DNA of 64,000 nucleotides from Sphingobium yanoikuyae (GTDB taxonomy: Bacteria > Pseudomonadota > Alphaproteobacteria > Sphingomonadales > Sphingomonadaceae): NCBI RefSeq assembly GCF_034424525.1, contig NZ_CP139979.1, positions 5,091,849 through 5,155,848 of the forward strand, given 5' to 3'. Under the pieces are notes generated by a model. That model was not told the origin of the DNA. It made no database searches and saw nothing but the letters and a program-made list of their open reading frames with translations. Shown piece after piece: positions 18,216-27,173 of this stretch. A program made the translations under genes and the position numbers. Each line of letters starts with the position of its first letter. Position 1 is the stretch's first letter.

Positions 18216-18256
18216 GCTGCGGGTCGGGACATGCCCGACCCGCAGCATCATTTTTT
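18216..18256 (+). terminator. Strong intrinsic terminator/attenuator after the receptor gene
   Basis: A perfect 13-bp GC-rich stem: GCTGCGGGTCGGG at 18216-18228 and CCCGACCCGCAGC at 18234-18246, with a 5-nt loop. It is followed by ATCA and six T residues. It separates the receptor from the DUF6250-lyase genes, so part of the transcription probably stops here. Confidence 0.85.
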
Positions 18257-18280
18257 CAAGATCAAGCGGGACAGGTCGCC

Positions 18281-18973
18281 ATGTTCTCTCGCCGCACCCT
18301 CCTTGCATCGCTGGCCCTGGCGCCGATCGCCGGCCCCTTGAACGCTGCTGGCCGCAAGCCGCTCTGGCGCGACGATTTCCGCCATGGCCTCAAACAATGG
18401 CAGCTGGAGGCGGTGGGCGATGCGCGCGTGACCGCGCAGGATGGCCTACTCGACATCGTCGCGCCCAAGGGGCTGACGCTCTGGTTCCGCAAGCAACTAA
18501 GCGGCCCGGTCGCAATCCGCTATGATGTGCGCGCCGTGTCGGACGGCGGCCCCTATGACGAGGTCAGCGACGTCAACGCTTTCTGGATGGCGCGCGACCC
18601 GGCGGCGCCCGGCGGATCGGCGCTTGGCCGCACCCGCAGCGGCACGTTCGAGGAGTATGACAGCCTCCGCACCTATTATGTCGGCATTGGCGGTAACCGC
18701 AACAGCACCACGCGGATGCGCCGCTATGTGGGGGAGCCGGGCCATCGCCCGCTGCTGCCGGAACATGACCGCACCGACAAGGCGGCGATGCTGGTGCCCA
18801 ATCAGTGGTTTTCGATCGGCCTGATCGCCAACGACTCTCATATCGCGGTCGAGCGGGACGGGGCGACCCTGTTCACGCTCGACGATCCCGATCCCTATCG
18901 CAGCGGTCATTTCGGCCTGCGCACGACGCAGAGCCATCTCCAGGTCCGCAACTTCACCATCACCAAGATCTGA
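18281..18973 (+). CDS. DUF6250-like exported protein of the pectin locus
   Basis: A 230-residue exported protein. The N-terminus MFSRRTLLASLALAPIAGPLNA is a twin-arginine-like signal. The body (LWRDDFRHGLKQWQLE, WFRKQLSGPVAIRYDVRAV, VNAFWMARDP, FGLRTTQSHLQVRNFTI) looks like a single concanavalin-like beta-sandwich resembling DUF6250, a domain found beside rhamnogalacturonan-degrading enzymes. Catalytic residues are not evident, so it may bind polysaccharide. It starts 24 bp after the terminator hairpin and is 23 bp upstream of the PL26-like lyase. Confidence 0.75.
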   Translation: MFSRRTLLASLALAPIAGPLNAAGRKPLWRDDFRHGLKQWQLEAVGDARVTAQDGLLDIVAPKGLTLWFRKQLSGPVAIRYDVRAVSDGGPYDEVSDVNAFWMARDPAAPGGSALGRTRSGTFEEYDSLRTYYVGIGGNRNSTTRMRRYVGEPGHRPLLPEHDRTDKAAMLVPNQWFSIGLIANDSHIAVERDGATLFTLDDPDPYRSGHFGLRTTQSHLQVRNFTITKI

Positions 18974-18996
18974 ACAACATAAAAAGGGAGAGCAGC

Positions 18997-21705
18997 ATGG
19001 ATATCAGGGCGGGGATCAGCCGGCGCGACAGCCTGAAGGCGGGATTGATGGCGAGCGCGACCGCGCTGCTGCCGGGCGCGGCGCAGGCGGCAACTGGCGT
19101 GCGCGGCGGCGCCATGCCGGAAACCCCGGTGCGCTGGATCGACGATGCCGCCCCGCCGCTCTCGCTCGGCCAGACCTTTGGCGTGCCATGGCCGCGCGGC
19201 GTGCTGCGCGCGGGCAAGCCGCTGTCGGTGCAGGGCGCCGATGGCACTGCTTTGCCGTCGCAGCACTGGACCCTGGCCACCTGGCCCGACGGGTCGATCA
19301 AATGGACTGCCCATGCGCTGCCGGCGGGCACTGGCCAGCCCGGCGCGCTGCGCGTGGTACCGGGCAAGCCCGCCGCGCCGCAGGCGCCGGTGCTGGTGCG
19401 CGAGCTGGCCGACCGGATCGAGATTCAGGTTGGGGCGCTGCGCTGGAGCATCGGCCGCTCGGGCAATGCGATCATCCAGTCGGCGCAGCAGGGCGGTCGC
19501 ACCGTCGTTGGTCCCCTGACGCTGGTCGCCAGCGTCGACAGCGCGCCCGAAGGCGGCACCCGCACGCCCTTCACCGGCCGCATCACCAGCGCCACGGTCG
19601 AGCAGAAGGGGCCGGTCCGCGCCGTCGTCAAGCTGACGGGCATACATGAAGGACAGGGGCGGCAGATCTTGCCCTTCACCCTGCGCCTCTACGCCCATGC
19701 CGGCGGCGACCATCTGCGCATCGTCCACAGCTTCATCTTCGACGGCGATCCGGCGAAGGATTTCATCAGCGGCATCGGCCTGACCGCTGCCGTGCCGATG
19801 GCGGGCGCCCCGCATGACCGTCATGTCCGCCTCGCCACCGCCGATGATGGCCTGTTCAGCGAAGCGGTGCGGCCGCTCACCGGGCTGCGCCGCGATCCGG
19901 GCAAGGTGGTGCGCGCCGCGCAGATCGCCGGCAAGGCGGTGCCGATGGACGCGATGGCGCCCGGCGTCGCGAAACTGCTCGATCGCATCCCGACCTGGGG
20001 CGATTTCGACCTGACCCAATTGTCGGCCGACGGGTTCGCCATCGCCAAGCGCACCCAGGACGGCCATGCCTGGGTCGATTCCGTCGCCGGCAGCCGGTCG
20101 CAGGGGCTGGGCTATATCGGCTCGCCGCAGGGCGGCGCGGCGATCGCGACCCGCTATTTCTGGCAGCGCCACCCGTCCCAGATCAGCATTCGGGACGCCG
20201 AAAGTGACATGGCGACGCTGACCGCCTGGCTCTGGTCGCCCGATGCCAAGCCGATGGACATGCGCTCCTATCGCGGCGTCCTGGGGATGGAGGGCTATGA
20301 TGCCCAGAATGAAGGGCTCGACATCACTTATGAGGATTATGAGCCCGGCTGGGATGCCGCGACCGGCGTCGCCCGCACCAGCGAATTGACCCTCTGGGCC
20401 TGCGCCGCCACCCCTTCGGCCGATACGCTGGCCGCCATGGCGCAGTCGAACGCCGTGCCGCCGCAGCTGATGGTGACGCCCGACCGCATCCATGAAGCCG
20501 GCGTCTTCGGCATCTGGAGCCTGCCGGACCGCTCGACGCCGATGAAGGCGCGGATCGAGGACCAGAATGCCAATCTGGTCGACTTCTATGTCGGTGAGGT
20601 CGATCGCCGCCGCTGGTATGGGTTCTGGAACCATGGCGACATCATGCACACCTATGATTTCGACCGGCATGTCTGGCGCTACGACATTGGCGGCTTCGCC
20701 TGGGACAATAGCGAATTGTCGCCCGACCTGTGGTTCTGGACCAGCGTGCTGCGCACCGGCAATGCCGCCGCCTTCCGCTTCGCCGAGGCGCTGACCCGCC
20801 ATACCGGCGAGGTCGATGTCTATCATCTCGGCCGGTTCAAGGGGCTGGGCACCCGCCATGGCGTCCAGCACTGGAGCGACAGCAGCAAGCAGCCGCGCGT
20901 CAGCAACGCCATGTATCGCCGCATCTTCTATTATCTGACCGCCGACGAACGGGCCGGCGATCTGATGCGCGATCTCGTCACGTCCGACCTGGCGCTGGAG
21001 CATGTCGAAATCGGCCGCAAGGTGCCGGGGGCGCAGCGCAATCCGCTGCCGGCCGGCGTCATTGACCTCAGCTTCGGCACCATGTGGTGCTCGGTCGCCT
21101 CGGCCTGGCTCACCGAATGGGAGCGGACCGGCGACAACAAGTGGCGCGAGCGACTGCTGAACGGCATGGATAGCATCGGTCGCCTCAAATATGGCTGGCT
21201 CGCGGGCAGCGCCCCCTATGACCTCAAGACCGGGCGCTTCATGGGGGCGGGGGACAAGATTTCCATCTCGCACCTCAATGCCGTGTTCGGTGCGCTGGAG
21301 GTGAATGCCGAGCTTCTCGACCTGCTCGACGTGCCGCGCTATCGCACCGCCTGGCTCGACTATTGCCGCTGGTTCAATGCCTCGCCGAAGGAGTGGAAGG
21401 CGAAGTTCGACCAGCCCTTCGGCCGCCGCAACCTCAAGGAAGGCCATTCGCGCCTGACCGCCTATGTCGCGCGCGAGACCGGCGACAGGGAATTGGCGGT
21501 CCGGGCCTGGAAGGAGTTTCTGGGCGGTGACGCGGGCCTCGGCCTGTCGAACGGCGATCCGCGCGTGGCGCTGAAGGGGCCGGCCTATGTCCGCCCGATC
21601 GTCGAATGGCCGGATGTCTCCACCAATGCGGCGTCGCAATGGGGCCTTGCCGCGATCGAGAATCTGGCGCTCATTCCCGACGCGCTCGCTGACGCCGCCA
21701 ACTGA
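18997..21705 (+). CDS. Exo-rhamnogalacturonan lyase-like protein (PL26/PcRGLX family)
   Basis: A 902-residue exported enzyme with a twin-arginine-type signal (GISRRDSLKAGL). VRWIDDAAPPLSLGQTFGVPWPRG begins the first PcRGLX beta domain. The central and C-terminal parts (HWSDSSKQPRVSNAMYRR, LKYGWLAGSAPYDL, a helical barrel) fit the three-domain PcRGLX/YetA-like architecture. Family members cleave unsaturated disaccharides from rhamnogalacturonan I backbones. ATG 18997 follows AAAGGGAG. The next gene, the PL22-like lyase, starts 14 bp after this stop, so the two are one operon. Assignment to the PL26 family is by memory of its motifs, not a search. Confidence 0.8.
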   Translation: MDIRAGISRRDSLKAGLMASATALLPGAAQAATGVRGGAMPETPVRWIDDAAPPLSLGQTFGVPWPRGVLRAGKPLSVQGADGTALPSQHWTLATWPDGSIKWTAHALPAGTGQPGALRVVPGKPAAPQAPVLVRELADRIEIQVGALRWSIGRSGNAIIQSAQQGGRTVVGPLTLVASVDSAPEGGTRTPFTGRITSATVEQKGPVRAVVKLTGIHEGQGRQILPFTLRLYAHAGGDHLRIVHSFIFDGDPAKDFISGIGLTAAVPMAGAPHDRHVRLATADDGLFSEAVRPLTGLRRDPGKVVRAAQIAGKAVPMDAMAPGVAKLLDRIPTWGDFDLTQLSADGFAIAKRTQDGHAWVDSVAGSRSQGLGYIGSPQGGAAIATRYFWQRHPSQISIRDAESDMATLTAWLWSPDAKPMDMRSYRGVLGMEGYDAQNEGLDITYEDYEPGWDAATGVARTSELTLWACAATPSADTLAAMAQSNAVPPQLMVTPDRIHEAGVFGIWSLPDRSTPMKARIEDQNANLVDFYVGEVDRRRWYGFWNHGDIMHTYDFDRHVWRYDIGGFAWDNSELSPDLWFWTSVLRTGNAAAFRFAEALTRHTGEVDVYHLGRFKGLGTRHGVQHWSDSSKQPRVSNAMYRRIFYYLTADERAGDLMRDLVTSDLALEHVEIGRKVPGAQRNPLPAGVIDLSFGTMWCSVASAWLTEWERTGDNKWRERLLNGMDSIGRLKYGWLAGSAPYDLKTGRFMGAGDKISISHLNAVFGALEVNAELLDLLDVPRYRTAWLDYCRWFNASPKEWKAKFDQPFGRRNLKEGHSRLTAYVARETGDRELAVRAWKEFLGGDAGLGLSNGDPRVALKGPAYVRPIVEWPDVSTNAASQWGLAAIENLALIPDALADAAN

Positions 21706-21719
21706 TGAAGGGCCTTAAG

Positions 21720-23042
21720 ATGAAGACGATGATGATTGGCCTGATGGCGGCGCTGACCGTAAGCGCGGCGCCCCCGGCGCTGGCCAAGCCCGTGGCCGAA
21801 TGGGTCGACCAGACCACCGGCCACCGCGTGCTGCGGCTGACCGACACGCCGGGCAGCGCCAGCCTCTATTTCCACCAGAACAGCTATACGCCGCAGGGCG
21901 ACAAGATGGTCATCTCCACCCCCGACGGCATTTCGGTGCTGACGCTGGCGGACTGGAGCATCAGGCCGCTGGTCAAGGGCAAGGATATCCAGCTGCTCTT
22001 CACCGGGCGCAAGACGCGCACGGCCTATTATGCCAGCCACAGGCGCGATGATGGCGCCGGCGCGACGACGCTCTATGCCGCCGACATCGACAGCGGCAAG
22101 GTGCGCAAGATCGCGACCGTCGATCGTGGTTCGATCGGCTCGATCAATGCGGACGAGACGCTGCTGCTCGGCCAATGGGCGGCGAGCGACAAGCCGCTCC
22201 AGCCCGACGGCACCCAGAAGCGCGCCGCGCCGGAGATCAAGCAGCAGTTCGGCCAGGCCAACTACGCCGCCAACGGCCCGGACGGAAAGCCGCTCAGCTT
22301 TGCCGAGGCAAAGGAAGTGCGCCTTAACGAGCGGTTGGAAGCGCGCATCCCGATGGAGATCTTCACCATCGACATCCGCACCGGGGAGCGCAAGGTGGTG
22401 GTCGCCTCGACCGACTGGCTCAACCATATCCAGTTCTCGCCGACCGACCCCGGCCTCATCATGTATTGCCATGAAGGCCCCTGGCACAAGGTCGACCGGA
22501 TCTGGACGATCCGCACCGACGGCAGCGGCCAGCAACTGGTCCACAAGCGCACCATGAACATGGAAATCGCCGGCCACGAGTTCTTCTCGCCCGACGGCAA
22601 GTGGATCTGGTATGATCTCCAGACGCCTCGTGGCGAGGTGTTCTGGCTCGCCGGCTATGAATTGGCGACCGGGCATCGCCAGTGGTTCAAGGTCGACCGC
22701 AACCAATGGTCGGTCCATTACAACCAGGCGCCCGATTTGAAGCATTTCTCCGGCGACGGCGGCGACAGCGAAATGGTCGCCCATGCCCCGGACGGCAAAT
22801 ATCTCTATCTCTTCACGCCCCAGGCCATTCCCGACGTCGCCGGCATCCATGCCGACAATGCCGCCGACCTGATCGCGCCGGGCACTTTCGGCGTCGAGAA
22901 GATCGTCGACATGCGCAAGCATGACTATCGGCTGGAGCCCAACATCACCTTCACGCCCGACGGCAAATGGATGATCTTCCGTTCCAACATGGATGGCGCG
23001 CCGCAAATCTACGCGGCAGAGATTGCCAAGACGGCGGGCTGA
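21720..23042 (+). CDS. Oligogalacturonate lyase-like protein (PL22)
   Basis: A 440-residue beta-propeller protein with a signal peptide (MKTMMIGLMAALTVSAAPPALA). The motifs SLYFHQNSYTPQGDKMV, QFSPTDPGLIMYCHEGPWHKVDRIW and QWSVHYNQAPDLKHFSGDGG match the seven-bladed oligogalacturonate lyase fold, where clustered His/Gln residues bind Mn2+. It would split short unsaturated oligogalacturonides. Unlike classical cytoplasmic OGL, this one is predicted to be exported. ATG 21720 with GAAGGG 7 bp upstream is preferred over the ATG at 21705, which overlaps the previous stop and lacks a ribosome site. Confidence 0.85.
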   Translation: MKTMMIGLMAALTVSAAPPALAKPVAEWVDQTTGHRVLRLTDTPGSASLYFHQNSYTPQGDKMVISTPDGISVLTLADWSIRPLVKGKDIQLLFTGRKTRTAYYASHRRDDGAGATTLYAADIDSGKVRKIATVDRGSIGSINADETLLLGQWAASDKPLQPDGTQKRAAPEIKQQFGQANYAANGPDGKPLSFAEAKEVRLNERLEARIPMEIFTIDIRTGERKVVVASTDWLNHIQFSPTDPGLIMYCHEGPWHKVDRIWTIRTDGSGQQLVHKRTMNMEIAGHEFFSPDGKWIWYDLQTPRGEVFWLAGYELATGHRQWFKVDRNQWSVHYNQAPDLKHFSGDGGDSEMVAHAPDGKYLYLFTPQAIPDVAGIHADNAADLIAPGTFGVEKIVDMRKHDYRLEPNITFTPDGKWMIFRSNMDGAPQIYAAEIAKTAG

Positions 23043-23063
23043 TCGGCGCGGGACGATGCCGGA

Positions 23064-23633
23064 TCAGCCGGCATCGTCCTCGCTGTGCATGATGTCGGCG
23101 CGGGTGATGGTGCCGCCCTGGCTGTGGACCACGGCCAGCCGCTTGCGGCCCTTGTCGCGGAAGCTGATCTCGCCGCTGTCGATCGCGGGATCGGCGATCA
23201 TGATGAGGGCGTCGAACACGCCACGCGCCTCGCGCAATTCGCTCAGGATCGTCAGCAGTTCGTGGGATGTGATGCGGGTGCCGCCTTCGCTGTCGGGCAT
23301 CTGCTTCTCGATGATCCGGTGCAGCGCCTCGACGATCGCCAGCGTCGGATGCAACCGCTCGACAGGCACCGGCGGGGTCAGCGGCACGGCGCGAACATCG
23401 GCCAGCGCCAGATAGGGGTCGATTGCGCCGGGGCCGAAGACCTGCTCGATATTGGCAAGGGTCACGGCGTCCAGGTTGCTCGCCTCGTTGCGCGCATTCT
23501 TGACCGTGCCGGCCGAACAGCCGATCCGCTCCGCCAGCTGGCTGTCGGACAGGCCATGGGCCTTCTGGATGCGCCGCACGATGGTGGCGACCGCTTCCCG
23601 ATAGATGCCGTTCGATAGCCGCGTTCCGGCCAT
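23064..23633 (-). CDS. Helix-turn-helix transcriptional regulator (XRE-like)
   Basis: A 189-residue protein with an N-terminal HTH (IQKAHGLSDSQLAERIGCSAGTVKNARNEASNL, about residues 22-55) resembling Cro/C1 or phage-type repressors. The C-terminal part contains a helical segment (LHPTLAIVEALHRIIEKQ) and ends acidic; its function is unknown. It is convergent with the oligogalacturonate lyase gene (21-bp gap) and divergent from the L,D-transpeptidase gene. Regulation of either neighbour or of itself is possible but not shown. Confidence 0.75.
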   Translation of the reverse strand: MAGTRLSNGIYREAVATIVRRIQKAHGLSDSQLAERIGCSAGTVKNARNEASNLDAVTLANIEQVFGPGAIDPYLALADVRAVPLTPPVPVERLHPTLAIVEALHRIIEKQMPDSEGGTRITSHELLTILSELREARGVFDALIMIADPAIDSGEISFRDKGRKRLAVVHSQGGTITRADIMHSEDDAG

Positions 23634-23766
23634 GTCCCGCTTCTCCCGCTTCGACGTGCCCCGCCCGCCAAAAATGCCGGGCCGGACGGATGTGCGCAAG
23701 ACTTTGTGCGCGGCGCCCGATTCCGGCAAAGACCTTGGCGGGGCCTGCACCCTAGTTGCACCATCC

Positions 23767-24438
23767 ATGAACCCCGATCGTCGCCGTTTTCTCCTTTCCG
23801 CTTCCGTTCTGGTCGCGGGCGCTGTTGGCACCGCGCGTGCCTCCGCGCCGGGGCCGATGCGCGCGCTGAAACCCATGGTGCCGGCCCAGCCGATCGCGCC
23901 GCTTGCCACGCCCACCCCGCCGGCGCTGGTGAAGCCCGCTTTGTTTGCGCAGGCGCGCGCGGCGCTGGAACGGCATCCGCAGATCGTCAACCGGCACCGC
24001 ATGGCGCTGGTCGATTTTGCTGCGCCCTCGTCGGAGCCGCGGCTGCATATCGTCAACCTGCTGGATGGCACCACCACCTCCTATCTGGTGGCGCATGGCA
24101 GCGGATCGGACCCGGATCATAGCGGCTGGCTGGAGCGCTTTTCCAATGCGCCCGGTTCCAACGCCTCCTGTTCGGGCGCATTCCTGACGGCCGATCCCTA
24201 TGTCGGGAAACATGGCCCGTCGCAGCGCTTGCAGGGGCTCGATCCGACCAATGACAATGCGATGAGCCGGGCGATCGTGCTGCATGGTGCCTGGTATGCC
24301 GAACCCACGCTGGCCGGTGCGCGCGGCAAGCTGGGGCGCAGCCAGGGCTGTTTCGCGGTCGGCGACAGCGTCCGGTCGCAGGTCATGGCCCAGTTGGGCC
24401 GGGGCAGCCTGATCTACGCGGCCAAGCTGGTCGTCTGA
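23767..24438 (+). CDS. Murein L,D-transpeptidase catalytic domain protein (YkuD-like)
   Basis: A 223-residue exported protein with a Tat/Sec-like signal (MNPDRRRFLLSASVLVAGAVG). After a Pro-rich linker the catalytic region shows HGAWYAEP and GRSQGCFAV, the His and Cys of the YkuD_2-type L,D-transpeptidase site. It probably forms or trims 3-3 peptidoglycan cross-links or anchors proteins in the periplasm. It is divergent from the HTH regulator (133-bp gap) and ends before a terminator hairpin. Confidence 0.85.
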   Translation: MNPDRRRFLLSASVLVAGAVGTARASAPGPMRALKPMVPAQPIAPLATPTPPALVKPALFAQARAALERHPQIVNRHRMALVDFAAPSSEPRLHIVNLLDGTTTSYLVAHGSGSDPDHSGWLERFSNAPGSNASCSGAFLTADPYVGKHGPSQRLQGLDPTNDNAMSRAIVLHGAWYAEPTLAGARGKLGRSQGCFAVGDSVRSQVMAQLGRGSLIYAAKLVV

Positions 24439-24520
24439 ATTCTGCCATAAGCGCGTCGCCCCAATCGGCGCGCGGGTCCGTGCCGCCGCTTAACCCCTTT
24501 CGCGGTGGGCACCATGGCCG

Positions 24521-24560
24521 TCCGGGAGCGGTGCTTGCATCGCTCCCGGACTTTATTTCT
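24521..24560 (+). terminator. Intrinsic terminator of the L,D-transpeptidase gene
   Basis: A perfect 10-bp stem, TCCGGGAGCG (24521-24530) with CGCTCCCGGA (24541-24550), followed by CTTTATTTCT. Confidence 0.75.
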
Positions 24561-24677
24561 CGGTATTTTCCCTGAGCCCTATCCACGGCTTTGCCGAATG
24601 CGCCGCGCCAGCGTTGCTGTAGCATGCGGCCGTCTGCGACTCCGCTTTCCGGCGTCGCAGGAACAGGGGAAAAGAGG

Positions 24678-25409
24678 ATGACGCGTTTTTCGACATTGTT
24701 GTCGGTGACCGCCTTGCTGGCGGCTGCCCTTCCGATCTCGCCGGCCCATGCGGCGCCGCCGCGCGATGTCGACGATCTGGTCGGCGCGCGAGGCTCTTCG
24801 GGGGAAAATGCGCTCCAGTCGCGCGGCTATCGCATCGCCAAGCAGAATGGCCTCACCAACTATTGGTGGAACAGCGCGAAGGACCAGTGCATCCGCGTCG
24901 TCACCTATAATGGCCGCTATGATGCGATCGACAGCGCATCGGATGGCGATTGCGGCCATGGCGGCGGCAATACGGCCGCAGCGGCAGTAGCCGGCGTTGC
25001 GGCGATCGGCCTGATCGCGGCGCTTGCCAGCCACAAGAAGAGCCATAATGACAGTTCGGCCCAGCATGACAGCGAATATGAGCGCGGCTATCATGACGGC
25101 CTGTATGGCGGCGACTATGATCGCAACGACAGCGAAGCCTATCATTCGGGCTTTTCGGCGGGCAATGCGGAGCGGAGCAATCGCCTCGCCGCCAACAGCC
25201 AGATCGTGCGGGGCGCGCCGGCGGCGGCGCAGCGCGCCTGTGCCCGGCGCGGCGACGAGTTCCAGAATGTGCCGGCGGGCAGTTCCGTGCCGGTCAGCGT
25301 CTATCCGCAAGGTGGGGATCGCTATGAGATCATCGTCGCGTCCGGCCATTATCGCTCGCGCTGCACTGTGACGGGCAATGGCAATGTGATGTCGATGGAC
25401 CCCTATTGA
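24678..25409 (+). CDS. Exported protein of unknown function with glycine-zipper-like segment
   Basis: A 243-residue protein with a signal peptide ending around AHAAPP. It continues with RGSSGENALQSRGYRIAKQNGLTNYWWNSAKDQCIRVVTYNGRYDAI, a small conserved-looking domain. Next is an Ala/Gly-rich hydrophobic stretch (AAAAVAGVAAIGLIAALA), then a His/Asp/Tyr-rich region and a C-terminal CARRGDEF...YRSRCTV module with paired cysteines. AAAGAGG lies before the ATG. The next gene starts 15 bp downstream and is also exported, so they are probably one operon. No enzyme motif was recognised. Confidence 0.75.
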   Translation: MTRFSTLLSVTALLAAALPISPAHAAPPRDVDDLVGARGSSGENALQSRGYRIAKQNGLTNYWWNSAKDQCIRVVTYNGRYDAIDSASDGDCGHGGGNTAAAAVAGVAAIGLIAALASHKKSHNDSSAQHDSEYERGYHDGLYGGDYDRNDSEAYHSGFSAGNAERSNRLAANSQIVRGAPAAAQRACARRGDEFQNVPAGSSVPVSVYPQGGDRYEIIVASGHYRSRCTVTGNGNVMSMDPY

Positions 25410-25424
25410 ACGAAAGGATGCATC

Positions 25425-26099
25425 ATGAGGAATGCCATGATTGCGACCGTCGCGCTGTCGGCACTGGCCATGCCGGCCATCGCCCAGGCCCCGGTGCGCA
25501 GCGAGCGGGTGCAATTCGCCAGGGGGACCGCCTCCAAGGTTATCAAGGCGTCGCTCAAGGGCTATGACATGGTCGATTATCTGGTCGGCGCGCGGGCGGG
25601 CCAGACCATGAATGTCCGGCTTCAGACCAGCAACGCCTCGAATTATTTCAACGTGATCGCGCCCGGTGCCGGGGATACGGCGATGTTCGTCGGCTCGTCC
25701 GCCGGCAACAGCTTTTCCGGCCGCTTGCCCGCCAATGGCGATTATCGCATCCGCGTCTATCTGATGCGCAATGCCGCCCGCCGCAATGAAGTCGCCAATT
25801 ATACCCTGACCGTCAGCGTGCAGGCGCTGGCGGCGACCGCGGCGCAGGTGATGCCGGCGGCGACCGGCCCGGCGCTGACGCCCGGCAACATGCCCGCTTA
25901 TTGCCGGGGGGAAGTGTCCGGCCAATATGGCACCCGCCCGACCTATGTGAAGACCGGTGCGATCGCCAGGGCGCCCGGTGGCTTCTTCATCGACGGCACG
26001 ATCGACAAGGGCAGCGAGGGGATCAAGCGCTTCCGTTGCCGCTTCGACGCACAGCGTCGCTTCGTCGACGTGATGGCGATGACGCCGGACGGCGAATAG
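25425..26099 (+). CDS. Exported protein, inhibitor of g-type lysozyme-like
   Basis: A 224-residue exported protein (signal MRNAMIATVALSALAMPAIAQ). The first domain (VQFARGTASKVIKASLKGYDMVDYLVGARAGQTMNVRLQTSNASNYFNVIAPG...GDYRIRVYLMRNAARRNEVANYTLTV) is a small beta-sandwich. It resembles periplasmic g-type lysozyme inhibitor proteins, but only by general pattern. The C-terminal half (YCRGEVSGQYGTRPTYVKTGAI...RFRCRFDA) has two Cys likely to form a disulfide. It sits 15 bp after the previous secreted gene. Confidence 0.65.
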   Translation: MRNAMIATVALSALAMPAIAQAPVRSERVQFARGTASKVIKASLKGYDMVDYLVGARAGQTMNVRLQTSNASNYFNVIAPGAGDTAMFVGSSAGNSFSGRLPANGDYRIRVYLMRNAARRNEVANYTLTVSVQALAATAAQVMPAATGPALTPGNMPAYCRGEVSGQYGTRPTYVKTGAIARAPGGFFIDGTIDKGSEGIKRFRCRFDAQRRFVDVMAMTPDGE

Positions 26100-26104
26100 C
26101 CGGA

Positions 26105-26779
26105 TCAGCCGCCCAGGATCAGGAAGCTCGCCCCGCTGTTGATCAGCGAGGCGAGCAGCCAGGTGCCCAACGCTGATCGGAACGCCTTGCCGGTCGATTT
26201 CCGGGTGCGACTGCGCAGCCAGATCGTCTCGATCCGCAGATACCAGCTGATTGTCACCAGCATGATGACCAGCGCGGCAATCGCCCAGCCGACATCGCCA
26301 AGGCGCGCCAGGATTGACGCGATGCCCAGCACCAGCGCGGCCGGCCCGGCAATATAGCATTGGGCGTAGAAGGGGCGGCGCAGCGTGTCGCGGTTGAGCG
26401 CCAGGCCCTGTGCCTTCAACCGTCGCACCGCGAACATCAGCGGATAGATGGCGAAGAGGAAGGCGCGCAGCACCAGCAGGTTCATTTCCGACGCGGTGAT
26501 TTCCTTGCCGATGCCGGTGGTCGCGACCTCCGGCATCTTCTGGTGCGACGCCACCTCGATCAGGTGCGACAGCAATATGGTCAGCATCAGGAACAAGGGC
26601 GGGCTCAGCATGTCGGTAAATTGCTGGTCCGGCGCATCCTCCAGTTCCTTGTCGGAATAGCGCAGCATCTGGATCGGGTGGCGGATGGTCCGCCATAGGG
26701 TGCGGGGATAGAAGACCAGCCAGCTCATCGCCTCATAGAGAAATTCTTCCAGCGACTGGAACAGGCGTAGGAAATCCAT
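26105..26779 (-). CDS. Integral membrane protein of unknown function
   Basis: A 224-residue protein with an N-terminal amphipathic part (FYPRTLWRTIRHPIQMLRYSDKELED). Several hydrophobic helices follow, including PPLFLMLTILLSHLIEV, LLVLRAFLFAIYPLMFAV, IAGPAALVLGIASILARL and VGWAIAALVIMLVTISWYL. The layout resembles Yip1/permease-like membrane proteins. It is convergent with the preceding secreted-protein gene, with only a 5-bp gap. No function can be assigned. Confidence 0.75.
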   Translation of the reverse strand: MDFLRLFQSLEEFLYEAMSWLVFYPRTLWRTIRHPIQMLRYSDKELEDAPDQQFTDMLSPPLFLMLTILLSHLIEVASHQKMPEVATTGIGKEITASEMNLLVLRAFLFAIYPLMFAVRRLKAQGLALNRDTLRRPFYAQCYIAGPAALVLGIASILARLGDVGWAIAALVIMLVTISWYLRIETIWLRSRTRKSTGKAFRSALGTWLLASLINSGASFLILGG

Positions 26780-26975
26780 CGATACTCCCGATCATGAGGA
26801 AGGCTGGCATTCCGCCGCCGGGGCAGGGGCGTGCCGCCGGGCAGGGTTGTGCAGGCGAGCTGGGCAGGCGTTGGTGCCGCCTCGGCCGAATGTTTCCCGG
26901 TTCAGCGCAGGCCGGTTCAGCGTGAATCCGTCAGCCTGTTCAACACAGGCCCGTCCGGCTCGGATGATGGCCGCG

Positions 26976-27173
26976 CTAGCGGTTGCTGGCGAGCTGCTGC
27001 CCGGCGCGCGCCGCCGGCTTGTCCGCGGTCAGATCGTCGAGCCAGGGCATGGCCGGTGGCGCCAGTCTGACGGTGGGGGTTGCATCCTGCGGCGTGCCCA
27101 TGCTGCTTGCCGTGGCCAGTGCCACACAAATGCCGGCGCCCGCTGCGACCATTGCAGGCCAGTCTCTTACCAT
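26976..27173 (-). CDS. Small exported hypothetical protein
   Basis: A possible 65-residue product starting MVRDWPAMVAAGAGICVALATASS, which looks like a signal peptide. A short Pro/Ala-rich mature part follows. GGGAG lies about 10 bp before the ATG. No homology is recognisable and the surrounding region is otherwise non-coding, so the gene is plausible but unproven. Confidence 0.4.
   Translation of the reverse strand: MVRDWPAMVAAGAGICVALATASSMGTPQDATPTVRLAPPAMPWLDDLTADKPAARAGQQLASNR

Noticed and set aside
15794..18232. 812-codon minus-strand open frame opposite the pectin-locus receptor
   Set aside because: Shadow of a well-conserved TonB receptor on the other strand. The same applies to 18907-21639 and 32042-34381.
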